A DNA stretch of 64,000 nt from Eucalyptus grandis. Its lineage: Eukaryota > Streptophyta > Magnoliopsida > Myrtales > Myrtaceae. Of the stretch, positions 32,378-45,003 are shown piece after piece (positions within the stretch are counted from its first letter, which is position 1; each line of letters begins with the position of its first letter). The notes under the pieces are model-generated. The model had not been told where the DNA came from and did not search any database. It worked only from the letters and a program-made list of their open reading frames with translations. The DNA lies in NCBI RefSeq assembly GCF_016545825.1, contig NC_052614.1, positions 11,116,559-11,180,558 of the forward strand, written 5' to 3'. The position numbers and the translations under genes are program-made.

Positions 32378-35300
32378 CTAGTTTCCCAGTGTTGACATCT
32401 CCAAGTGGTCCAAATCATCAGTAATTCCCACCTGCAGTTGCATTTCAGCATTAGAACTTGGGTCAAAGAACTTAGAAAAGGAAAAACTGTCTAAATAGTC
32501 CTAAACTTATTATACTTTTATCAATTCAGTCCTATATTTTTTAATTTTATTAATTCAGTCCTAAACATTTTCATCTTATGCTAATTCAATTTTAAATATT
32601 TTCACTTATTTTCACTTCTTGCCTGACATGGCACTTTTTAAATAATATTTTAATAATATTTTATCTTTTTATGTTTTTTTTTTTTTTTAACTTTTTGGCT
32701 TTTTTCTTTGGGGTTTCGGATTTGGCTGGCAACCCTTGGTGCCCAAATCCGAGCCCCCACACTTTTAAATAATATTTTAATAATATTTTATCTTTTTTGT
32801 TTTTTTTTTTTTTTTTTTTTACTTTTTGGCTTTTTGGCTTTTTTCTCTGGGGTTTCGGATTTGGCTGGCAACCCTTGGTGCCCAAATCCGACCCCCCCCT
32901 CCCCAAAAAAAGCAAAAGAAAAAGCAAAAAAAGTAAAATAAAAAGAAGAAAACCATAGAAAATTCAAAATATTATTAAAATATTATTTAAAATGTCAAGT
33001 TAGTAATTTCCTACCAAATTGGTCGGATGAACTCAATTAACACAATAAATGAAAAAGTTTAGGATTGAAGTATCAAAATTGAAAGATTTATTATGATTGG
33101 CAAAAATGCAATAAGTTTAAGACTTTTTGAACAAGTTTTTCGAAAGATCTGCTAAGCTAAAACAGCTACTTCGAAGGAGCTGCTCACACCTTGCTTAAGA
33201 ATAAATTCACTCATCCTTTTGGAACTATATTTTGACTGGACTGATTTATCTGGTGAGCAGAAAATGTTTCTCGGAACAAAACCATCACATTTGCTAATGG
33301 TTTAGATGCTGCTATTTATAGTGTTTTTGGCCAAATAAACCGCAGTTATCAGTATTTGGGTGTTGGTCTACCTACTATGATGCTTTTGGACGGGGCTATA
33401 CATGTGCTTATGAGAACTCCTCCCGGTACATATGTTCTAGCTGTTCTTTGGCTTCTGGAAAATTGTTTGAGCACCACTGTCTCGGTGTGAAAATATTGTC
33501 TACAAAATCATAAGCCCAGAAAGAATTTAAAGGGCCGAATAGAGAAAATTCACAATGTCGAGAAATTGCTCAAGCGCTTACATGAAGACTAAAATAAACG
33601 CTTAAAAAAGCAGTATCTGTCAAAGGTAACACCTGTCCATCTATTGGCTGCTGCATGAGCAACCGATATTGCATCCTCTGTCCATATTACTGAGAAAGAG
33701 TCAGCTAGTCAGATCGCCAAACAAAATAACATAAAGAAAGAAACGAGAAATCCAGAAAAGCTTAAGGAAAAAACTAGAAATTTGAGCATCATAAGACCGG
33801 CTTTCCTAACTCATTGCTTTAAAGGCAGCTGGATCATTGTCTGCATATTCTGCCATCTCGTCCTAAACTATCAGACGATGGACTATCATTATTACTTCAC
33901 TTTTAATTTTGGATAATCAATGAGAATGGGGGAATAGTTCAACCACAACCTTCAACTCATTGTATGTCGCCTCTACTTTTTTAAGGTTGCTTAAAGCCTC
34001 CTTACGTTCATCCTGGTCAAGCCACAGAGGAAGCACACAACTTTTACATTTCACTCTTTAGGACCATATTGCCTATTGTTGAAAATAGATCTACTCACAG
34101 ATTCCTCCCTTCCCTTCTTTAATGCATTGTACTGATCAGCTAGCCCTGCGAGCCGCCTCTTACTTCTTTGGACATCAGATTCAAGTTTCAGGTACACATT
34201 TCGCAGCTGTGATTTAGTTACTCTGTTGTTATCGTTAACAAAGTGCATAATGAATGCAAACAAAGAGACAGCTCTCATAGAATTCAGGTCAACAGTGAAG
34301 TATTGATCTCAACCTGGTTTGCCGCGCAGCTAGGAAGACTCAGAAATATACCTGAAATTTCAAGCCAATTCCCGCAATTAGGCATTTCAGTGCTATACTT
34401 GATCAGAAGTACTGCTTGAGTTTAGTATTAGAATGACGTGAGGAGCAAAAGAGTTTGGAAGCATGAATATATGAGCAATCATGTCGGTGTATTTCTTGTT
34501 GATATAGAGTTGAGGGGGAAAACTCATGTCGGGAAAGCTATGACTCGCCGAAGTTCCAATCTTGTCCTTTGAGACTAGATCATCATCAACCAAACTTTGA
34601 ACAACATCTTTGACGGACTGGGTAATAACACCTTTTCTGGGTCCCAATTTCTCAAGCTCCTTTAGCTGAAACGTAACAAGGAAGAGTACTTCTGATGAGT
34701 GCTATCGACTTGTACTCTCATGGATGAATCTCTCTCTTCCTTCCTAGGACAAAGAATGCAAAAACATGGTATGACTCCACTTCTTTCCAAACTACAACAT
34801 CAGCAAAAACAAGAAAACTTCAGTCAAAATGAAGCATGTTGAGAACTGTGAGATACTCGATAAATACGGTCAAAAGTGTCAGAATCTCACGAGGAAGAAG
34901 CCTTGCGACTCGTAGAATATCTGACACATCTTCTCTCGCTTCTCTTCCAATGGGAGTCCACGCTTTTTCGACTGCACACGACCCAAAATTTAACAAATGT
35001 TTAATCCACGGCACAAATTAGGCCGGTGATCCATAGTCAAGCAAGAGAACAGCAATCCTCAGTGCAAACAACATCCGCAGATCGAAACGACGTAGCAAAA
35101 AAATCAAGGCACCATCGAGACTCCAGAGGATCAGGAATAGCCCTAAAATTGAAAACCGACCCGGCGACACCATCGAGCGAATGCGCCAAGCATCAAATGA
35201 CGACTAGTTCGACTCGAGAACCACCAGGCGATTCGGTGTCACCCTGTAGCCCGAAACTCGAAAACCTAGCTGAAATTCGCGAACCAAAATGCTCGCTCCA

Positions 35301-35380
35301 TGCGTAATCTAACCTCAGATCAGCCCCCAAAAAACACAGACGAAAGCACAACTCAATTTTGTTGTTGCGCGATTCGACGA
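32378..35380 (-). pseudogene. MND1: MND1 pseudogene, unit 3
   Basis: Matches unit 2 exon for exon on the minus strand: exon 2 34971-34891, exon 3 about 34667-34551, exon 4 about 34353-34315, exon 5 about 34206-34099, exons 6-9 between about 34012 and 33410, and exon 10 32431-32378. Recognisable readings are [52 protein letters not shown] and GITDDLDHLEMSTLGN. Lesions: the start ATG is ATT (35357-35355) and its donor is GA; the exon 3 donor is GC; the conserved YFW of exon 4 ends in a stop (TGG to TGA); the exon 9 donor is destroyed. Intron 4 is short and its donor is intact, which shows the state before the insertion and donor loss in unit 2. Clearly a pseudogene. Confidence 0.85.
32481..33141. 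mobile_element. Palindromic MITE downstream of the MND1 pseudogene (unit 3)
   Basis: Units 2 and 4 read straight through here (about 15915 and 60030). Unit 3 has about 660 extra bases beginning GAAAAACT and ending in its complement AGTTTTTC, with long imperfect inverted arms ('cctaaacttatta' against 'aataagtttaaga'). The centre holds a tandem duplication ('ggggtttcggatttggctgg' at about 32710 and 32850). Flanks of gaaaag and gaaag suggest a short target duplication. No coding sequence. Confidence 0.7.
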
Positions 35381-38310
35381 AGGGAGCGGTGGAGGAGAAG
35401 ACGAACTCGAGCTGCGGCAGGTTCCGCGAGATTTCTCTCTCCCTCGTTCTTCTTTTGGCGGGAATTTGGTTGGGGTTTGAAGGTCCTGGAGCGAGCGAGG
35501 TTTGAGTTTTTGAGCTTTTTTTTCCTACTCGTTTCGACAAAGGTTGGCGGAAATTACACATTGCTCACCGACTTTTCCCCTTATTACGTTTTGCACCCCC
35601 AAAAATTTGACAAGCTATCAAATCAGAGAGGTTAGCTAATAATGATATATAATTAATCACGTGAACCAATGTATCACGCGAATATTTCCAGATAAATTTG
35701 CACGTATTAAAGTGCCCATTTCATTATAATCGAATGATATTACCTTGAATTGCTGGCGGTGTTATTCTTTCGGAGTTAAATGAAAAAATATCCAATGGTG
35801 ACCTTGTTGTGACATCCTGATTTTCGACCTTATATCAATTATATGAAATAAGATTTGCATCGACGCGTCTATAGTCTTTATCACTAATCTATCAGGTGAA
35901 GCCGTTAAGAAATATAAATGCGACCAACTTGAGAATTTCATCAAAAATCGACTACTCGACTGTGCTAATCTACAATGATCAATACGACACTATCAAATGC
36001 GCTAAAAATTCCTAAAAGCTATCTGGTAGGTTAGGTTATGCTAAAATCGCGTCTGGTTGAAATTAACCATGAAATTGAACTCGATTTCAAGAATCAAAAG
36101 TTCTAGTGTGTCACATTACGTTTTATTTTTTGGAAGTCGACTCATCTTTCGAAGAATTTTCGGCGAGCTCGAATTTTCAGCGAAAAATTGAAATTGGGTG
36201 ATTTTAAATCAGGAAATTCAAAGGGCCATTTTTGTGTGCATTTTTGGCCTTCAAGTTGGATCAATTGATAAGGAAAATTGTGGATTTGTTGTGGGCACCT
36301 TAGTTAGTATTTTTGGGGACCAAATTGGATTGAATTTGAGAGATTTAGTGTGAAATTGAAGTTGGAATGCTTGAAATTCGTAGGCCATGGGACGTTGCAA
36401 CATTTGAACCTCAAAATTGGCTTATTGAAGAAGCTTGAGTGGGAAAATTGCTACTGGATCATAACTATGGACTTATAAGGCATACACTTAAGTGTTTAGG
36501 ATATTTTCCAAGGACTTTTGTGGACTCTTGTCCCCCCTTCAACCTGCAGCAGCCTCTTATTCTTCTTCCTTACTTCTTTTTTTTTTTTTTCCATTGTTGC
36601 TGGATTAGAAGCAAAGAACCAGCCTAGACCAGCCAGTCTTCATCGCAAGTCACCGCCCGAGCCCGCCGAAGCCGCAGTAGCCCGCACGCTCTCCGGTCGC
36701 CCACGAGGCTAGCCCCGAGCTCGCTTGACCGCCTTCAGTTCCATGCATCCGCAGAAGCTAGGCCGTCAACCAGCTTCTTTGCCGGCCACCCCAGCTCGTC
36801 CCCGACGCCACCTAGTTCCGCCGTGCTCACTTCCATACCAATCCAGCCCGTCCCAACCGCCGTAGCCATTCGGTCCAGCCCAAAGCAGAACCGAAACTCA
36901 CAACTTAGGCTGTGAGCTTCATGGGTCATTTTTAGGCCCTTCCGAACCTCCCTTGGCGTCGCCGTAGGCCCAAGTCTCACTTGCTTCTGTGTCGCCGTCG
37001 CCGTGAACTCATCGGCTCATTAAACTAGTGAGTTTACTCTCTAAACCTTACTTAGGAGTTTAATTATGCTTAGAGGAGGATTAGTTTAGACTAAGTGTGG
37101 ATTATGAGGATTAGTTAATGTAATTAAGCATTTAGATAGTTAATTAGATTCATTAGGTGGTTAGATTAGTTTAATTAGAAGTTAATTGGATTATGTGATT
37201 TAGTTAGCTTAGTATATTATTTAATTAAGTCCAATTAGGTGGTTAGATTAGTGTATATAGCTTAATTAGTGATTTATTTAATTATTTTGCATTTATTTAA
37301 TTAGTTTGTAAATTATTTATTTATTTATTTATTTTCCGGAAATTATACCGGAATAGTTCGTTGCGAGAATTTCATGCTAATCGTCGTGGTGTGGTTGATT
37401 TGTGCAATTTGATGCCGAGTGTTAATTTTTTAATTATTATTCCAAAAATATGAGATGTTGGTGTTTAATTAGAAAAATATTGGATCTCGGTTTTTTACGC
37501 CTAAAATGTTTTTAGTACTATATAAAATCGTGGAATTTAAAAATGAAAAGATATCACGCTTTATGGTCCGGTTCAACCGTGTGTTCACGCATACCTATTT
37601 TACCGGGTGTTTTTAATATGAAGAAAAATATACCAAATACATTATTTAAATTGAGGCATTTAAGTGCAAAGCACAATATCCTTGACTAGGATTGGATATG
37701 CATGTAATCGCTACTGAAACCCGTCACGAGCTTTTATGCCGGACGATGCTCCTTCGGGAATGCCCCACGTCAATGGATGCCGGTTACAGTAGAGGTTGAG
37801 CCGATGCTCCTTCGGGAATGCCCCACATCAACGGATGCCGATCACAGTGGAGGCTAGGCTAATGCTCATTCGAGAATGCCATCTAGATGTAGACATTGCC
37901 GTGTTCAATAGTGCGAGACGACACCCAACTATGTCGGAAGACCGCTGACTGTTGAGTCGGCCATAGCCGTTGGGTCATAATTAATTGGAATACTTGACTA
38001 AGTGATATATCAGTGCCTGATTATGAGATAAAATTGTGTGGCACGGTATGAGATGTGTCATGACAATTTGGCCTTATAATAGGGACCCTTGTGATTGATT
38101 GATTCATGAATTTGAAGTGTTCCAATTAATGTTTACGCTTGTTGTGTTTAAATATGTTATATGAGCTGTACTGATGTGCATGAATGTGTTGAGGCGAGGT
38201 GAGTCTTATTTGATGTGTGATTAAGCTGCCTTTAGGTGTATTATCTTTCTAATTGGGATTTGGGGCATAGAATTGCTAAGATATTGTCTCACCCTATCGT
38301 GGGTTTAACT

Positions 38311-39507
38311 TGTCACGCCCCGAACTTCCGAGCGCGTGCCCATCTCTCTTTGGTCGATAAAAATTTGCGACTTCCCAAAATGAGTCGCCGACCCTTTCAT
38401 TTTATTGCACATGCGGAAATGAAAATAAATCCCCTGACAATAATCATCTCGGGATAGAAAAGCAGGACAACAATTCACAAAAGCACACTTTTATAAACAA
38501 CCGGTTTAGATACAAAACAGGTCTAGTCGAAAACCTACAAAAATGTCGATTCTCAAAAGAGGCTATCCTATGACATACTAATAGGACACATCCGCTGATC
38601 CTCCATACTCCACCTCCTCAAACTCCGGGGCCTTGGTTCTCCACGACCATCTTCTAAGGACTTGAAAATGATTATTTAATAACCAGTGAGATAATATCTC
38701 AGCAAGTCTATACTCTAAACCCCGATTAGGAGGGTAATACGCTTAGAGGCGTCCTAATCACATAATCACGCATTTATTATAAAGGACTTACCTCGCCTCA
38801 GTCCCACCTTGTAGGTCAATACAATTTATATCACAAACATCCATACAAATATGAGCAACAATTAAGCTCCAACAACAGGAACACCACACTCAATCAATCA
38901 TGCGTTCCTAGTTTTACTCTCGGCATATGGTACGGCCTACTTTCTGTTAGCGGTCCTCTAGCATTGTCAGGCATCGTCTCACACCATTGTGCACGTCATC
39001 GTCATTATGTCGACGGCATTCCATAAAGGAGCATCGGTCCAGAATCTACTACGATCGACATCCATTGGTAGTGCATCGTCCAGCTTAATAGCTCGGGACG
39101 GGTTTTCTTAACCAACACACGATCACTCAAACATGGCCTAGGGCACCGTGTATTGCACTCAAATATCTCTATTAAAATGGTGAACCTGTCCTATTTTCTT
39201 CGTATTAGAAATACCCATGAAAATTGTCGTGTGTGGGTATATGATCAATTCATTCTAGAAGATTGATATCATTTCTTTTCAAAATCCACTGGTTTATATA
39301 GTATATAAAATCATTTTCGGTATTTAAAACCCGACACTTAGGATTTTCTGGATAAATGTCAAAATTCACAAATTTTGGAATAATTGACTCAATTTCCAAT
39401 CAGCAAGAAATACCATTTGGGTAATATTTCCAAAGGAGTTGCAAATGGATCGGCAGATCATAGGTTCATACGGGGTGGTTCCAAACTCAACGGTGGCAAC
39501 TAAACAC

Positions 39508-39541
<34 letters not shown>

Positions 39542-41863
39542 CCTTACGGCACGAGCTGACGATAGCCATGCACCACTTGTGTCCGCGTTCCCGAAGGCAC
39601 ACCTCTCTTTCAAGAGGATTTGACAATCAATTTTCATAATTTAACACTCGATTGTAGAAATTAACTATATCATTGCAATCAGCACGAAATTCTGGTTATC
39701 GACTATCTCGGCCTAATTTTCGGAAAATATTTAATAATTAAATAATTTCTAAAATTAATTAAATAAATCAATGTAAATTCTAAAAATACTAACCTAGGCC
39801 AGAATCACCAAATTAAAAACCAATACGGACCCGGGAAATTCCCAAACCCTTCTAGATAAATAGCACATCCTATCTAGGCCTTGATTAATTTAATCTAACC
39901 ACCTAACATGCACAATTAAATAACTAAATCACTAATTTAATCTAACTAATCACCTAATTCCTAATTAAATTAAAATAAGCATCCCTTAAACGTCATTAGC
40001 CTACTAAGAAGAGTTTAGTGCATAAATTCACTGGTTTATTACGGAAACCGGTTCACTGCGATGACGGCGCGATGGCGGCCGAAATCTGAACTTTCGGCGG
40101 CGTCGACGGACTTGGACCGGGCCTAAACTTGGCCCAAGAAATCTCAGCCCAAACTGAGATGTGCTCTGGAAATGGGCTGGGCTTCAAATGGACTGAACAG
40201 GCCTTGAATGGGCTGAACGGGCTTCTTGGGCTGACTTCAAGGAGCTGGACCAAAACTCGCATGGGCTGAAGACACGGGCTGAGCTTGATCCATGTGGGCT
40301 GCTGAACTCGAGACGGGCTGCTGGCTGAAATCGTGGGCTTCAAATGGATGGCAGGAAGCTGGGCTTCGCTGGACTGGCTTTCACGGAGATCCTGGGCCCG
40401 TGAAATTAGCTGACTGATCGTGGGCTGAAGACTGCTGCTTCGGTGGATTGCTGCTCGCGTGGGTTGAAGCTGCTGCAGCTGAAGGGAGACGCGCGGCTTC
40501 GATCGTGGGCTGGCGCTGCACTCGGTGGTCAACTAAGGAGAGGGGGAGCTTGGTTGTTGACCGATGAAGGTGCAGACGCGGCCAAGTGGCAGCGTAGAGG
40601 AGAGAGAGCAGGCTGGCGAAGGGGTGCACGAACTGGCGGGAGCTGGGCCGAAAACACACGCTGGAAGTTGCTGAAAACGTGGAGGCGTGCGTGAATTTGA
40701 ATGGTGGTCAACTTCGGCGGTCTTCCACGCTCGTTTGTTGACCGAAGGGGGACAAAACGTAATGGAGAGGCAGGCGGCAGAGAAGAAATGAATTTCGGTG
40801 GTGGAGGGGTAGCTTCGCAGGGAAACCAGGAAGAAGGAAAAGTAAAGCAGGAAATGGAGGTAGAAGGGGTAGAGAGAAGGGGCGGTGGTGTGCGCAAATG
40901 GAGAGAAGATGAGGGAGAGACGTGTGAGCTTGGAGTGAAGAGGATTAAAAGTCCCTTCCATTAATTTCATGTTCCCCTAATACTTTCTAGTTAATTTTTC
41001 ATCAAAACCATCTAAATTGAAGCCAAAAATTGAAGCCCTTGCCTAATTTCGAATTTCCCAATTTTAGGATCAATTTCTTCACTCAATTTCCCAAATTGAA
41101 GTCTAATTTCGATGAAGAAAAATCCTGAATAATTTTCTGTAAGTCCCTGATACTCAAAGGCTCAGTAAAGAGGCCAAAAATCCAATCAATTTGGCCAATC
41201 CAAATTTTTGCTAATTTCTACAATGTCCGAAACGGTTTTCTGTAAAAATCCCGGAATCTCTGAAATTTTTTTAGAGGATGAGTCGACGTTCCTAAAATAG
41301 ATTGTGACACCATAGAACTTTTAATTTATGAAATTTGGTTCAAATTCACGATTAATTTCACTTCGACGCGCTTTTAGCGTGACCTAGTCTACCAAGTACC
41401 TTTTAGGAATTTTGGGTGCAATTGACCCGTGATCGATTTATCTCGAGTGACAATGTACATTTTCGATACATTGGCGACTTTCGGTTGTCGTGAAAATCTC
41501 AATATTTCAATTACAGACACAGGGTACCCAAAACGACAGAAAATCAATTTAGTGCCAATTGATGAGAATTCTACAATCAGGTGGAATCACTCACACTTTG
41601 ATCACATATCTCAATCGAATCGACCTATCTCTGATCTCTGATCGATTTTGACAATGTCGTAATGACCTTTGTTGATTAGCACGGTCGAGTAGTCGATTTC
41701 TAGTCAAATTCTAAAATCTATTGCATTTAGATTTCTTAATTGCTTCCCCAGATAGTCCAGTTATCTCGTGAGTGATCGGCTTAGAGAATAGCACTATCGG
41801 CTCGTTGATGAAAGGCCCGATTTATTTAATTGAAAATAAAATCTAAAAATTCAGGCTATCACA
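38311..41863 (-). mobile_element. Solo LTR-like element C nested inside element B
   Basis: On the minus strand it begins TGTGATAGCC (41863) and ends GGGCGTGACA (38311). A perfect 5-bp duplication TAACT flanks it (38306-38310 and 41864-41868). It belongs to the same family as its host, in opposite orientation, and is 3,553 bp long. A plastid 16S rRNA fragment lies within it at 39476-39621. Open frames at 40053-40970 on both strands are Ser/Pro- or Gly/Arg-rich products of repetitive LTR sequence. I do not call a gene there. Confidence 0.88.
39476..39621 (-). rRNA. Plastid 16S rRNA fragment (nuclear plastid DNA)
   Basis: The minus strand carries the helix 34-36 region of 16S rRNA, including the near-universal words 'gcaacgagcgcaaccc' and 'gtcccgcaacgagcg' and the adjoining 'ggtgcatggct'. 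The wording 'cgtgtttagttgcca' and 'ttgaaagagag' is the chloroplast version rather than a typical bacterial or mitochondrial one. About 145 bp only, with several substitutions (for example a T at 39563 and an A at 39601, read against my memory of the chloroplast sequence). It cannot form a ribosomal RNA; it is a transferred fragment embedded in element C. Confidence 0.85.
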
Positions 41864-42529
41864 TAACTTTTTTAGGTCCTTAGATGAAGGTGCAACCCGT
41901 TTGTTTTGGGTGGCCGCGAGAGGCCGAAGAAGAGCGTACCGTCTTACCCATCCACGGGAACCCCGATTAGACCCTTGAACTTGTGGTTACTATTATTTGG
42001 GTCAATGAGGGTCTGTTAGTCCCTTATAGATTTAGAGCATGGTTTCACCACGGGCCCAACATTGTTCGAGAGGGCCCCTTGGATGGCTTTGACGGACCTA
42101 CCGTCGATGGCGAGTATTTTGAGCTCAATCTCGTGCATGACGCTGATATTATAGTTGACATTGAGGTGAACTCGGGACCTAAAGTTGAGGAGCCTACAGT
42201 AGAGGTAGCTAACCCTCTAGACCTTGACATGCCTGATGGTGTCGTGATAGACTCGGATTCCAAGTAGATAGGGTTCAGGGTAGGGTTAGCTTGGTAGCTC
42301 CTTTTTTGTTATAGACTTTTGTATATAAACTTGATGTGTGTATAAAGTATAGATTTTATGAAAATTGATTATCTTGTTTTTCTATCCCATGTTGTTTGTT
42401 GTCTAGAGTTATTGTTCGCTTCCGCATGTGCATAAATCATTTGGGTCGGTGACGCATCCTAGGAACATCGCAATTTAGTCGACCACCGAGGAATGTGCAT
42501 AAGCTCGAGGTTCGGGACGTGACACTTGT

Positions 42530-45003
42530 GATCAACCACATGGTCACCTTCGGTAAGCTGCTCTAGCAAATATGGTTTTGCGGTCACTGTTACGGTGATG
42601 TTGACCACATTATAGTTGTATTTATAAGAGAGAAGCTAACATAGGAAAATGGCTAGCATAGACTTTATAGGGCACCGGCAATTTTGCCTATATGATGTTT
42701 TGTCTTTGCATAGGCTATCCTGCTTCAAACTTTCGATTTTGATGGAAATATTCATGATTAATTAGCAATTGTTGATGGAGCAAATGACCATTCTCATTTT
42801 GTTGAGATATTTTTTCGCAAAATTATTTCTTATTCAATCCAACTTTATCCTATCTCATTTTTTGGATTTCTTATTCGGCATTTTATCCGGACATATCTAG
42901 TACAAAAGATGTCCCCAAACACCGGATAAGATAATAATTTATCCTACCCAAATTCAAATTCGAAATACCAAATGCAGCTTAAATGGATAACCTTCTCTTT
43001 CTTCCACTTGCTCGCATTTTCTATCTGAGCAAGAACATTATTGTATGGCGTCTGCGTTTTTGGACCCTAACTCCATAGCTATGATGGTGGCACCGAGCTT
43101 CATGGTTCATGCAGTATTTATATACCCCAAGTTGACCTCTTCTTTAACTTTGTCCGGGCTTTAGTTTCCGCTTTTGCGGTACCCACTGCTTGGTGTTTGA
43201 TTGATGGAAATAAATCATTTTTAATGCTTTCTTGTAAGCACAAATCAAAAGTATGAGTAGCTGGTGAGTTCGAATCTCATCAATCGTCAACCGTATGACC
43301 AGGACCATTGTATTTCTTGAAAAGTAGTTATGGTTCTCCAGGCCAGAAATCTGATAAAGAAAAGAAAAAAGATTCAGCCAACGACCTCTTTTATTTGTTG
43401 AGAAAATGACATTGACAATTTCTGAATTTTGGTGTGTATAATCTTTGAAATTATAATTTATTTATTGTGGCTTTTGAACTATAGCCAAATTTGCAATGTG
43501 GGTACTGAATTTTCAAATTGTTCGATGTGACATCTAAATATTTAGTACGTAATCAATTTAAGCCGAATCATTTTTAAATGCATTGGATATGGCGATTGGC
43601 CAGCTCAAGCACGGGACAATGATGTCAGAGCAGTGGGGGTATCAAGCGCATGCAACTCCACAGGCATGTGGATCTGATGTTCGGAGGCTTTGGTGGTGCG
43701 TGATGGCATGTTCAGTAGTTGTTGGGGGGAGATTCACAATCTAGCTCAGAGAAAGGGCCACGAGTCTGGCGGTGGTGTTTGTTTTTCAAAATAAACAACA
43801 GAAGGCGTCCAAATTCAAACCCAACAGCGGCGAGCATCGCAGGTTTGAGATGTGGAGGCGTCCAGCTTCTATGGCGATGCAATTTCAGGATCTAGGTTGT
43901 TTGAGGACGGCAAGTCCGACGGTTGTGTCTGATTTTCAAAATGAGTAACAAAAGTGTGCCGAACAACAACTAAAGCTTTGGCCTTGGTAGAAAACCACGA
44001 GCATCATGGCCAGCGTAGCTAGCGTCATGATGACCACTGTGGAATGAACTCAATGGGCTCCTCAGGTATGATGGCTCTCAGGAAACATCGGGTCTAATAC
44101 AAAGTCGAGATTCGTGGTTGAAGGGAGAAAAATGTAATGGTGTGTATGTTACAAATGTAACGAGTACAAATTCAAGTCTCCCTGTTAGGGTGAGAAGGCA
44201 AAGATTTAATTACAATTAAACTACAATTAATACAATGTATATCACAATTATTGTAAACTACAATTATATATCCACTACTGGTATGATATCACTATATCGC
44301 AGTAGCTTTTTCTCCTCCAATTCTTCTGGACAATATAATTTCTCTAAATCAATGTGATTCTTTCTGTTACCAGCTATATGACTTCATCAAAGGATCGTAT
44401 GCTGGTTATTTGATTCATTTTTCGTAAAATATTTACATGATCATTAGAAGGTGTTAATCTACTAAATTAGCACTACAATGAAAAAAAAAATGCAAGGAGG
44501 AGGAGCCTCGGTACGTGTGAGTCCAATACAAGCGAGTCATGAAATTACGTCGGTCTCAGGTGAAACCCACTAAATTTAGCCGCTCACAATTTTTTTATTT
44601 TGACCTTTTTTTTCTTAATTCTAAATTTCAACATAGGCCCCAAACTCCAAGTTGACATTTTCTTTTAATTTGATTTGCATTTTCATGTTGACCTTTTGAT
44701 GTTACCCTCTCTTGCCTACCGATTCCCTGTTTGTGTTTTTTGTATGCATGAATAAGTGGGTCAGTTCGAATCTCAGCAATCGTCAATCGTTTGACCAGGA
44801 CCACAATGCCTGTGCTTCTTGAAAAGCAGGTACGACTCTACTGGTCAGATATCTAATTAAAGACAAGCAAGCAATCATTTTCGATAGTTTATGTGCATAC
44901 TGCATACGTGGCAACATAGAGTCCAATGAGAGAAACGAAAGGAACAATCATTCTGGTATAACATCGCCGTGTTGCAGTAGTTTCAGTCATGCTGAGATGA
45001 AAG
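42530..45003 (+). promoter_or_regulatory. Upstream region of the intact LRR receptor kinase, with an internal repeat
   Basis: No gene recognised in 2.5 kb. Two stretches (about 42970-43380 and 44480-44870) are related to each other and to 20650-21190. They share 'gtgagttcgaatctcatcaa'-like and 'ccaggacca'-like words and end with 'agaaatctgataaag' or 'agatatctaattaaag'. They probably derive from an ancestral kinase upstream region that was duplicated. 43560-44130 is GC-richer without repeats that I recognise. I could not place a TATA box with confidence. Confidence 0.45.

Larger units (their letters stand above)
35808..42524 (+). mobile_element. Solo LTR-like element B, interrupted by a same-family element
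   Basis: Starts TGTGACATCC at 35808 and ends GGGACGTGACA at 42524. A perfect 5-bp duplication CTTGT flanks it (35803-35807 and 42525-42529). Its own sequence is 35808-38310 joined to 41869-42524, about 3.16 kb. The join 'gtgggtttaact' to 'ttttttaggtcc' matches the uninterrupted element A. Features inside are a short GAATGCC-containing tandem repeat (about 37740-37890) and a 94-residue open frame at 41983-42267 of unknown meaning. It has no gag-pol and so looks like a solo LTR. It inserted upstream of the unit 3 MND1 copy and now separates that from the receptor kinase. Confidence 0.85.

Noticed and set aside
40053..40970. Open frames of 83-159 residues on both strands
   Set aside because: They overlap on opposite strands inside LTR element C and are made of repetitive Ser/Pro/Gln or Gly/Arg codons.
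38311..42524. A single DNA transposon with long terminal inverted repeats
   Set aside because: The inverted ends belong to two nested LTR-type elements, each with its own perfect 5-bp duplication (TAACT and CTTGT).
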